Shown here piece after piece: positions 54,595 to 62,171 of a DNA stretch of 64,000 bases. The DNA is from Flavobacteriales bacterium (GTDB lineage Bacteria > Bacteroidota > Bacteroidia > Flavobacteriales_D > Crocinitomicaceae): assembly GCA_947500875.1 (NCBI GenBank), contig CANMUN010000003.1, positions 1 to 64,000 of the forward strand. The letters run 5' to 3'. Position 1 is the stretch's first letter. Each line of letters opens with the position of its first letter. Both the position numbers and the translations under genes were made by a program. Under the pieces are notes generated by a model. That model was not told the origin of the DNA. It did no database searches and saw only the letters and a list, made by a program, of their open reading frames with translations.

Positions 54595-55527
54595 ATGCAA
54601 TTATTAACTGTGGGAAGTGTCGCGTTTGATGCGATTGAAACTCCTTTCGGAAAATCCGATAAAATTGTTGGGGGGGCGGGTACGTATATTACTTTAGCCG
54701 CTTCGTTTTTTAACCAAAACCAAGGTTTGGTTTCGGTGGTTGGAGAGGACTTTCCGAAGGAAGTGTTGGAGAAGATTCATTCCAGAGGCATAGATATCTC
54801 AGGAATACAAATTCCTGAGGGAGGAAAAACGTTTTTTTGGGTAGGACGCTACCACAACGACATGAATTCTCGCGACACCTTAGTTACCGAGTTAAATGTT
54901 CTTGGAACGTTCGATCCGGTGGTTCCGGTTCAGTTCAAAAATGCTCCGTTCTTAATGTTGGGTAATCTGAGTCCAGATGTACAGCGCAAGGTGGTGGATC
55001 AAATGGAACAACGTCCTAGGTTAATTGCCATGGATACCATGAATTTCTGGATGGATATTGCTTTAGAGGAGTTGCATAAAACGCTCAAAGTGGTGGATCT
55101 GTTAATTATCAATGATGAGGAAGCACGCCAGTTGACCCATCAATATTCCTTAAAAACGGCTGCGGCCAAAATCATGGAATTAGGTCCCAAAAGTGTTATA
55201 ATTAAGAAAGGCGAACACGGCGCCTTACTGTTTCATGGCGGACAGATCTTTTCTGCCCCGGCCTTGCCCTTGGAAGAAGTATTTGATCCAACAGGCGCAG
55301 GAGATTCTTTTGCGGGTGGCTTAATGGGATATTTATCATCGCAGGAAGAAGTTTCCTTTGACTCGCTTAAAAAAGCCGTCATCGCAGGTTCAGCAGTAGC
55401 TTCCTTTTGTGTAGAAAAATTCGGAACGCAACGCCTCGAAGAAATAACACGAAACGACATTGCAGAGCGAATGTCCATGTTACACCAATTATCGCATTTT
55501 GAATTAACCGGTTATGGAGCAGCTTAA
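54595..55527 (+). CDS. PfkB family carbohydrate kinase
   Basis: This 310-aa sugar or nucleoside kinase has the N-terminal VGSVAFDAIETPFG and GGAGTYITLAASFF, SVVGEDFPKEVLEKI, the second-strand NDEEARQLT, and the PfkB signature DPTGAGDSFAGGLMGYL containing the catalytic Asp. The substrate cannot be deduced; ribokinase- and adenosine-kinase-like enzymes share these motifs. The TTG at 54577 lies inside the promoter box, so the ATG at 54595 is the better start. The 3' end overlaps the DUF349 gene by 14 bases. Confidence 0.87.
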   Translation: MQLLTVGSVAFDAIETPFGKSDKIVGGAGTYITLAASFFNQNQGLVSVVGEDFPKEVLEKIHSRGIDISGIQIPEGGKTFFWVGRYHNDMNSRDTLVTELNVLGTFDPVVPVQFKNAPFLMLGNLSPDVQRKVVDQMEQRPRLIAMDTMNFWMDIALEELHKTLKVVDLLIINDEEARQLTHQYSLKTAAAKIMELGPKSVIIKKGEHGALLFHGGQIFSAPALPLEEVFDPTGAGDSFAGGLMGYLSSQEEVSFDSLKKAVIAGSAVASFCVEKFGTQRLEEITRNDIAERMSMLHQLSHFELTGYGAA

Positions 55528-57217
55528 CACGCTTTTAGATCAATTACAAACCTATGCGCTTCGGGATGATTTAGTCCCGTGCGGAAAAGAAATCAACGAT
55601 TTGAAGATTTCATTTGAAGACACTTTGTTGGAAATGGAACGGGTGAATCAAATCCAAATGCTTGAAGCAAGAGATGCCGGAGAAACCATCGATTCAACCG
55701 ATTTTTCGGAAATTAAAAATGCTTTCTTAGACCTCTACAAACGATTGCATGAGCAACGTAAACAACAAATTCTACTCAAGGATGCCCTTGAAAAAGAGAA
55801 TTTAAAGTTGAAAAGAAGCTTAATTGAGGATTTGAAAAAAATCATTGAATCGGAGGAGAACATCGGAACAGCTTTCAATGCGTACAAAAGCATTCATGAA
55901 ACTTGGAAGAAAGTGGGGGATATTCCCCGAGATCAACGGGATGCGGTTCAAAAGGAATATTCTCGACTCATTGAGATTTTCTTTTATACCATGCGCATTT
56001 ATCGTGAAATCAAAACCCACGACTATAAAAGGAATTCGCAGAACAAGCAGGTGGTTCTTCACAAACTTCAACAGTTGCGAAATGAAGAGGAGGATATCAA
56101 AACGGTCGAGCAGCAACTTAGGACTTTGCAGGACGAATGGGAGGAAATTGGACCGGTACAAAACGAGGAATGGGATGCTTTAAAGACCAAATATTGGGAG
56201 GTTGTTCGACAGATTTACGATAAAATCAATGCCCATTACGAGGCGCAACGGCAGGTCTATGAGAAAAACATCGAGGCAAAGAAGGCATTGGTGCTTCAAA
56301 TGCAAGAACTTTGCGTGCATGCCGGCGAAGCCAATTCCTTCAAGACGTGGGATGCTTTGACTGAAAAGGTGAAGTCCGTTCAAGAGGAATATAAAAAGAT
56401 AGGCCCTGGAGCTCGAAAAGAAAACGATCTCGTTTGGAAACAGTTTAGAACAGCTATCGACGCCTTTTTTGAGCTTAAGAAAAATAAGGCGAAAGAACAA
56501 CAAGCCGCCTTGTCGGAACGAATCGAGGCGAAGAAAAAACTAATTCTTGAAGCAGAACAATTGAAAGATTCAATTGGGAAAGAAGCGACCCAGCGCATCA
56601 TTCAATTGCAGAAGGATTGGAAAAATATCGGTAATTCTGGTAAAGCGGAGAATCAGCTTTGGGCCAAGTTTCGAGGGGCATGCGATGCTTTTTTTGCGGC
56701 AAAGGATGCGGAGAATGCAGCTGCGGACAAGGCATTGGAGGAAAACTATGAACTCAAGTTAGCTGTGATCGAAAAAATCAAGGCCTTTGAACCCGTCGAT
56801 AAAACCGAAGGCTTGGCTCAATTGAGAGGCTTTTCCGGGGAATTCACCGCCATTGGTCATGTTCCTGCTTCGAAAAAAGATCAAGTCTATAAATCCTATA
56901 AAACAGCCCTTGATAAGGCATACGAAGCCCTCAAGTTGAATCAAAAAGAGCGTGAGCAATGGGATTTCAAAGCAAAGCTTGACGAAATGTTGACATCGCC
57001 CGACCGGGTGAAACAGGTCCAACGCGAACGAACCGAACTTCGAAAGAACATTGAACGTTTAGAACAAGAAATCAATCGAATGGAAACGAACCTGGCATTT
57101 TTTGCAAGATCCAAAGGAGCGGACTCCTTGAGATCAGAGGTGGCAGTTAAGGTGCAAGGAATTCAGGAACAAATTAGTGTTTTAAAGCAAAGACTTAAAT
57201 TATTGCCGAATGAATAG
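55514..57217 (+). CDS. DUF349 repeat protein (567 aa)
   Basis: This long, highly charged, helical cytosolic protein has five DUF349 repeats. Each is a W/Y/F-x-x-I/V-G signature with following aromatic helix: HETWKKVGDIPRDQ, QDEWEEIGPVQNEEW, QEEYKKIGPGARKEN, QKDWKNIGNSGKAEN and SGEFTAIGHVPASKK. The N-terminal 120 residues and the C-terminal 70 are coiled coil. DUF349 proteins are often linked to nucleic-acid or ribosome functions, but no biochemical role is established here. It overlaps the next gene by 8 bases. Confidence 0.85.
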   Translation: MEQLNTLLDQLQTYALRDDLVPCGKEINDLKISFEDTLLEMERVNQIQMLEARDAGETIDSTDFSEIKNAFLDLYKRLHEQRKQQILLKDALEKENLKLKRSLIEDLKKIIESEENIGTAFNAYKSIHETWKKVGDIPRDQRDAVQKEYSRLIEIFFYTMRIYREIKTHDYKRNSQNKQVVLHKLQQLRNEEEDIKTVEQQLRTLQDEWEEIGPVQNEEWDALKTKYWEVVRQIYDKINAHYEAQRQVYEKNIEAKKALVLQMQELCVHAGEANSFKTWDALTEKVKSVQEEYKKIGPGARKENDLVWKQFRTAIDAFFELKKNKAKEQQAALSERIEAKKKLILEAEQLKDSIGKEATQRIIQLQKDWKNIGNSGKAENQLWAKFRGACDAFFAAKDAENAAADKALEENYELKLAVIEKIKAFEPVDKTEGLAQLRGFSGEFTAIGHVPASKKDQVYKSYKTALDKAYEALKLNQKEREQWDFKAKLDEMLTSPDRVKQVQRERTELRKNIERLEQEINRMETNLAFFARSKGADSLRSEVAVKVQGIQEQISVLKQRLKLLPNE

Positions 57218-57881
57218 AATCACCAACTCCTTTATTTTGGTGCTGTTTTTTCCAGTAATGGCCTTGTCCATTTTTATTTCTTTTGACTTACCCTTAGGTG
57301 TTTTTAGAACCACCGGGTCACAACTTCCGTATCGCTACGAAATCCTCCTTGGGTTTACCTTACTCATAGCCATTTTATTCGCTAACCGAAGTATAAAGCG
57401 CTGGATGGGTTTAGTGACCGTTGCTCAAAAAAGCAGGTTTGTTTTCAGTGCTCCGATTTCATTAGAACGCCGAAAAACCGTTCTTGCTTATGGGGTCTTG
57501 GAATCTTTGATTTACACCCTAATTGGCATAGGACTCATGATATTGACAAAGGAGTCCTTTCCGGCGGCACTTATTTTCTTGTTCTTTGGAATGGAAGGCT
57601 TAGTTTTTACCGTTTTTGGAGCAAATAAATTCGCCTTAGGTCTGAGTTCCAAGGCAATTATCGTGGCAGATCGCGAGATTACGGTAATTTATTACACGGG
57701 ATTGAGAAAAGTGAGCATAAGCCAACAAACGCTGTATTTTGATTACCTGGAATCGCTGCAATTGAGTTTCCCAATCGATGCAATTCCTCCGGAACAACGG
57801 AAGTCTTTCTTAATCAATTTAGAATCGGTTGTTGATCCCACGAAGGTGCTCATTCACAACCTTGGATCATGGAAGAAGTAA
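57210..57881 (+). CDS. Hypothetical membrane protein (223 aa) next to a histidine kinase
   Basis: Four hydrophobic helices occupy about residues 8-135 (SFILVLFFPVMALSIFISF, ILLGFTLLIAILFA, LIYTLIGIGLMILT, ALIFLFFGMEGLVFTVFGA). A cytosolic beta-rich domain follows (IIVADREITVIYYTGLRKVS, LYFDYLESLQLSF) that looks like a bacterial PH-like fold. It overlaps the histidine kinase gene by 13 bases, so a sensory or partner role for that kinase is possible. No family is recognised. Confidence 0.65.
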   Translation: MNRITNSFILVLFFPVMALSIFISFDLPLGVFRTTGSQLPYRYEILLGFTLLIAILFANRSIKRWMGLVTVAQKSRFVFSAPISLERRKTVLAYGVLESLIYTLIGIGLMILTKESFPAALIFLFFGMEGLVFTVFGANKFALGLSSKAIIVADREITVIYYTGLRKVSISQQTLYFDYLESLQLSFPIDAIPPEQRKSFLINLESVVDPTKVLIHNLGSWKK

Positions 57882-59230
57882 AAATTCTAATCATTGAAGA
57901 CGATGCATCCTTTGCCTCGTTGCTGCAAAACCAACTTTCAATGTTAGGGTACAGCCCTTACGATTTGGTGCATATTGATAATTTGGCAGAGGCACAGGAA
58001 ATCAAACTCGAGTTTGATCCCGATGTTATTTTATTGGACTTAAACATTCGCGATTCCTCCGGGATTGAAACCTATGAGAAAATCAATTCGGTATTCAAAG
58101 AAGCGCCCATCGTAGTCTTGTCGGGGATGGATGACCGTAATTTGGCTCTCCGAATCGTAGCTAAAGGAGCCCAGGATTATTTGCTAAAGAATGAAATCAA
58201 TGGAGGGGCTCTCGACAAAACCATAAAATATGGAATGCTTCGTAAGACCTTCCAAGTTAAGTTGTCGGAGTCCGAGAGAAAGTACAAAGACCTTTTTTAC
58301 AACTCCCCCCAGCCCATGCTTCAACTGGTGGATTCCACCAAAGAAATCAGCTATTGCAACCAAGCCGCAATAAAGCTCTTTGATGCAGATAATGCTTCTG
58401 ACTTAATTGGGGTAAACCTCATGAGGTTTTTACCGTCGGATCGCTCCCTAACACCGAATGAATTGATGGTTGATTCCACGAATGAACTTCAGGTGTTGCA
58501 TTCACTCAAAGGCAATGTTCGAATGGTACAAGTAACCTTAAACCCTTTGCAAGAAGAAAAAGATGCGGCGATTTGTTTAATTGTGGATAAAACCGAGGAA
58601 CAGGCCTTTGAGCAGAAAAAATACGATATAATTGCCCAAGCAGAAGAAGGAGAAAAAAAGAAAATTGCCCGTGAATTGCACGACGGAATAGGCCAACAGC
58701 TGGTTTTATTAAACCTCTTACTGCAAAACATTGAGGCGAAAGAAGGGGAACAAGCATCCTTGGATAATATTCGTCAACTTTTACAAAGCTCAATCCAAGA
58801 ACTGCGTGAATTGGCGTATAACCTTCTTCCCCCTGCTTTGGATAAAGGATTTGTCAATGCTTTGGAGCGTTTTTCCCACAGGATTAATTCTTTGGGTTCG
58901 GTGGTTTTAAATTTAAACCTGAGTACTGCCTTGACCGAGGATTCTTTTATCAACGTTGACAGTTTTAATTTGTACCGCATCGTTCAAGAGGTGCTCAACA
59001 ATGCCTTGAAGCATTCCAAGGCTACACGAATTGATATTTACGTTGAGGTGCAAAACGAGCACTTCGTGATCCGGATTATCGATAATGGGGTAGGGTTTGA
59101 TGCCGAGGCGGTAAGCGAAGGACTCGGTCTTCCGAACATTAAGTATCGGATGAAAATGACCGGGATTCGCGGCGAGCTAAGCAGCGAACCAGGTAAAGGG
59201 GTTGAAGTTGTCTTAAAGGTTGCGCGGTGA
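57869..59230 (+). CDS. Hybrid REC-PAS-histidine kinase (NarX/DegS-type HisKA_3)
   Basis: This 453-aa cytosolic signalling protein has a receiver domain at its N-terminus (phospho-acceptor Asp57 in ILLDLNI, Lys107 in LLKNE), a PAS domain (about 135-245) and a HisKA_3 dimerisation helix with His271 in ARELHDGIGQQLVLL. The HATPase domain has LNNALKHS, IIDNGVGFD and EGLGLPNIKYR. With no membrane segments it must receive input through the receiver domain, the PAS domain or a partner such as the upstream membrane protein. No NarL-type response regulator is encoded nearby. The stop overlaps the GT9 start (GTGA). Confidence 0.92.
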   Translation: MEEVKILIIEDDASFASLLQNQLSMLGYSPYDLVHIDNLAEAQEIKLEFDPDVILLDLNIRDSSGIETYEKINSVFKEAPIVVLSGMDDRNLALRIVAKGAQDYLLKNEINGGALDKTIKYGMLRKTFQVKLSESERKYKDLFYNSPQPMLQLVDSTKEISYCNQAAIKLFDADNASDLIGVNLMRFLPSDRSLTPNELMVDSTNELQVLHSLKGNVRMVQVTLNPLQEEKDAAICLIVDKTEEQAFEQKKYDIIAQAEEGEKKKIARELHDGIGQQLVLLNLLLQNIEAKEGEQASLDNIRQLLQSSIQELRELAYNLLPPALDKGFVNALERFSHRINSLGSVVLNLNLSTALTEDSFINVDSFNLYRIVQEVLNNALKHSKATRIDIYVEVQNEHFVIRIIDNGVGFDAEAVSEGLGLPNIKYRMKMTGIRGELSSEPGKGVEVVLKVAR

Positions 59231-60219
59231 AAATCTTAGTCATTCGGTTAAGTGCCATAGGAGACGTGTTGCTTACGTTTCCAATACTTCAAGAAATAAA
59301 AGTGAAATTTCCTGAGGCCGAAATCTATTTTTTGACCAAAGAAGCGCAAATTCCGCTGCTTTCCTTGTTGCCATTTGAAGTAAAAGGCCTAGCACTTCAA
59401 GGTTCCATCTCGGGAACGGCCAAGACACTAAAGGGCCATAGATTCGACCAAATAATAGACCTTCACAACAACCTTCGAACGGTACTTTTGCAAATGCGCA
59501 TGTTCCAATTTACGTGGAGCAGGGTGAAAAAACATAACGCTACCAAATGGTGCATGACCCGTTGTAAGACGAAAAACACTTGGGTGCCCTCTATTGTTGA
59601 ACGGTATGCCAAGGCCGCAAAGGTTGAGCTTACAGGTAAGCGGTTGGCAATGAACCTTGAGCATGTCGCTCTTCCTTCTGCTCTTCCCAACAAATATGCG
59701 GCATGGGTGCTTGGAGCAAAGTTTAAGACCAAACAATTTCCCTTAGAAAAGATCCGTGAGACACTGGCGCTTTGTGATGTTCCTATGGTTTTGCTTGGGG
59801 GGAAGGAAGAATTAACCATGGCAAGGTTTCTTTCACAGGAATTTCCAAGACTTATTAACTTGGTCGGGATTACCGATTTTTTTCAAGCAGCCTTGGTCCT
59901 CAGTCGGGCGCAACTCGTGGTGACCAACGATACAGGATTAATGCATTTGGCTTCCTTTTTTAATCCAGCGATGCTCTGCCTTTGGGGAAATACGGTGCCG
60001 GGTTTTGGGATGGGACCCTACGGCTGCGACAAGGTCGAACATTTTCAAGTGACTGATCTTTCGTGCAGGCCGTGTTCTAAAATCGGTTACAAAGAATGCC
60101 CTAAGGGACATTTTAAGTGCATGATGCAGCAAGATTCATCCTTGTTGGCGCAAAAAATCAGTGCGTTATTTCATCAAGAAAGCCCAAAACAGCTTGAATC
60201 GCCCCCATATCAAAGGTGA
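59227..60219 (+). CDS. Glycosyltransferase family 9 (heptosyltransferase-like)
   Basis: This 330-aa cytosolic enzyme of lipopolysaccharide assembly has the GT9 start MKILVIRLSAIGDVLLTFPI, the second-domain VTNDTGLMHLASFFNPAMLC with LWGNTVPGFGMGPYG, and the Cys cluster LSCRPCSKIGYKECPKG common in the family. It probably adds a heptose or a related sugar to lipid A core. The GTG start overlaps the kinase stop. The last 62 bases overlap the convergent hydrolase gene. Confidence 0.9.
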   Translation: MKILVIRLSAIGDVLLTFPILQEIKVKFPEAEIYFLTKEAQIPLLSLLPFEVKGLALQGSISGTAKTLKGHRFDQIIDLHNNLRTVLLQMRMFQFTWSRVKKHNATKWCMTRCKTKNTWVPSIVERYAKAAKVELTGKRLAMNLEHVALPSALPNKYAAWVLGAKFKTKQFPLEKIRETLALCDVPMVLLGGKEELTMARFLSQEFPRLINLVGITDFFQAALVLSRAQLVVTNDTGLMHLASFFNPAMLCLWGNTVPGFGMGPYGCDKVEHFQVTDLSCRPCSKIGYKECPKGHFKCMMQQDSSLLAQKISALFHQESPKQLESPPYQR

Positions 60220-61576
60220 TTTCATTGGAACCGTATTCGTTCGGATTCCCGGTAAGTGAAGGTTGAAACAAATGGTTCAAACCCGCTAATTCTTGGATGC
60301 GCTTCACTTTGCCTAATCCTGGATTACAGTTCAACGAGATGGCCTCAAGATTCATTTTTGAAGGCACTTGCAGGTCCGTGGTTCCGTTAAGGGCGAGGTA
60401 ATGACACCGAATGTTTTTTAAATCAAACGTAGGGTTATAGTTGAGAAAATAGAGCATCCAAAGATTAACATAGGCGGAAAGATTCATTTGAACCCACGTA
60501 TTGCGGTCTTCAATACCGTTTTTTTTAAGTTCTTTTTTCTTGATACTTTTCACATAATCCGTAAGAAACACCTCTGCGTTCTTTCGAACCAGCGGCAAAG
60601 AATCTAAGGTTAATATGGGATAAAAAGTTTCGGAAAAAGATCGGATTTTTTTCACCTCTTTTTCGCTAGCTCCAACGGCTTTTGATATAAGGCATTGTTG
60701 CTCTACCAGTAGGTCGGAACCTTTTACCCCCGGACCGGCGAGTGATACGACCCCAAAAATTTCGGGATGTTGTGCAGCGACCATGTTGGCAATCATTCCT
60801 CCTTCGCTATGGCCCATTAAAACCATGCGGCTGGAATCCACCATGGGCATTTTTTTGAGGTAATTCATCACGGATACAACATCCGTTGAAAAATCTGCAG
60901 AAGTAGCCCCATCAAAGGTGCCTGTTGATTTTCCAGTTCCACGATCGTCGAAGCGAAACACCGAATACCCTGCGAGGGTAAGACGGTCAGCAAGCACTAA
61001 AAAGGGACGATGACCCAGGATTTCTTCGTTGCGGTCTTGCGCACCACTTCCCGAAATTAAAACGATGCATGGGTATTTTGTGCTAAAATCACGCGATGCC
61101 TGTTGGGGGTAACTGAGGGATCCGCTGATGGAGAAGTCGCCCGTCGCATGAGGAATGGCCAATTCAATTTCAGCGTATGGAAAGGGTTCTTTACGGTCTT
61201 GAATTTTCTCGGGGGAAGGGTTTTCTTGTTGGCTCTTTGAAAAAGCTAAAGGCGCTTTGAAAGCTCCTTGTTTAAAGCTGCCGTCAATACCGGAAGCTTC
61301 CTTGAAAGTTCCTTCGTAGCTTGCGTGGAGTTGATCAATAGAAAAACGCAGGGTTTTACCTTCAACATCGACGTTTGTCATGGGAATTCCTACCGCGCCT
61401 TGGTTCGGGCTATCCAAGGTGCCTTTCCATTGGCCGGAGCTATCACTTAGGTGCAATACCAAGGGTAATTTTTGACCCATCGCATCCAGCGTGCCATACC
61501 AATCTCCTTGGAACGATTGACTGTAGACCCCCAAATTAAAAACCAAGGTGAGGTAAAAGAATTTAAATTTCATCAT
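60158..61576 (-). CDS. Exported alpha/beta hydrolase with N-terminal beta domain (472 aa)
   Basis: A signal peptide (FFYLTLVFNLGVYSQ) is followed by a DUF-like beta domain (about 22-110: GDWYGTLDAMGQKLPLVLHL). An alpha/beta hydrolase domain follows with the oxyanion region GSGAQDRNEE, FRFDDRGTGKSTGTF and the nucleophile elbow GHSEGGM (Ser257). The C-terminal GLNHLFQ carries the likely catalytic His. It may act as a periplasmic esterase or peptidase. It overlaps the convergent GT9 gene by 62 bases and the upstream thioesterase gene by 14. Confidence 0.87.
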   Translation of the reverse strand: MMKFKFFYLTLVFNLGVYSQSFQGDWYGTLDAMGQKLPLVLHLSDSSGQWKGTLDSPNQGAVGIPMTNVDVEGKTLRFSIDQLHASYEGTFKEASGIDGSFKQGAFKAPLAFSKSQQENPSPEKIQDRKEPFPYAEIELAIPHATGDFSISGSLSYPQQASRDFSTKYPCIVLISGSGAQDRNEEILGHRPFLVLADRLTLAGYSVFRFDDRGTGKSTGTFDGATSADFSTDVVSVMNYLKKMPMVDSSRMVLMGHSEGGMIANMVAAQHPEIFGVVSLAGPGVKGSDLLVEQQCLISKAVGASEKEVKKIRSFSETFYPILTLDSLPLVRKNAEVFLTDYVKSIKKKELKKNGIEDRNTWVQMNLSAYVNLWMLYFLNYNPTFDLKNIRCHYLALNGTTDLQVPSKMNLEAISLNCNPGLGKVKRIQELAGLNHLFQPSLTGNPNEYGSNEITFDMGAIQAVLGFLDEITH

Positions 61577-62084
61577 CCGAAAACAGTTTTTTGATTTCAG
61601 TAGCTTCGGAAGGCTTCATTTTTCCTGCCAAAATTAAGTTAAGCTCCCTTCTTCGTTGAGCCCCAATGAAGCGCTCGATTTCCTCTTCTGTTTCAGGAAT
61701 TAATTCCGGTACTTGAATGGGTCCTCCGTTTTGATCCACCGCTACAAAAGTGTAGATAGCTTCGTTGCATTTTACTTTTTGTCCGGTTACGTGATCTTCC
61801 ATGAATACATCCACAAAAATTTCCATGCTGCTGCTAAAGGCTCTGGAAACTTTAGCCGATAATGTCACCAAGGATGCCGCTGGAATGGGCATTTTAAAGG
61901 AAACATTATTAACCGAGGCGGTAACGACAACCCTTTTACAATGCCGGTGAGCAGCTACACTGGCAATAATATCCATCCAAGCGAGCAACTGTCCTCCGAA
62001 TAAATTTCCGAGCGTATTGGTGTCGTTGGGTAGCACAACATGGGTAGTTATGGATAAAGATTCGGAGGCTTTTTTTGATTTCAT
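61563..62084 (-). CDS. Acyl-CoA thioesterase (hotdog fold, YciA/YkhA-like)
   Basis: This 173-aa cytosolic hydrolase of acyl-CoA has VLPNDTNTLGNLFGGQLLAW and MDIIASVAAHRH, which form the hotdog central helix and active site, followed by VTASVNNVSFKMPIPAASLV. I use the ATG at 62084, which follows a promoter-like box after 4 bases; the ATG at 62102 lies upstream of that box and would add six residues. It overlaps the hydrolase start by 14 bases. Confidence 0.88.
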   Translation of the reverse strand: MKSKKASESLSITTHVVLPNDTNTLGNLFGGQLLAWMDIIASVAAHRHCKRVVVTASVNNVSFKMPIPAASLVTLSAKVSRAFSSSMEIFVDVFMEDHVTGQKVKCNEAIYTFVAVDQNGGPIQVPELIPETEEEIERFIGAQRRRELNLILAGKMKPSEATEIKKLFSDDEI

Positions 62085-62088
62085 AAAG

Positions 62089-62096
62089 TAAAGATA
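62089..62096 (-). promoter_or_regulatory. -7-like element of the thioesterase gene
   Basis: On the minus strand TATCTTTA has one mismatch to TAnnTTTG and ends 4 bases before the ATG at 62084, again predicting a leaderless transcript. Confidence 0.35.
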
Positions 62097-62171
62097 CGGC
62101 ATTAAACTTTTCGTGTATTAATTCGTTTGAAGAGAATTGATTTAGTTGTATTTTAGCGAAAAATAAATGGC

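Noticed and set aside
59428..59819. Two overlapping minus-strand frames of about 100-118 codons inside the GT9 gene
   Set aside because: The GT9 frame is continuous with all family motifs. The opposite frames lack any plausible start or domain.
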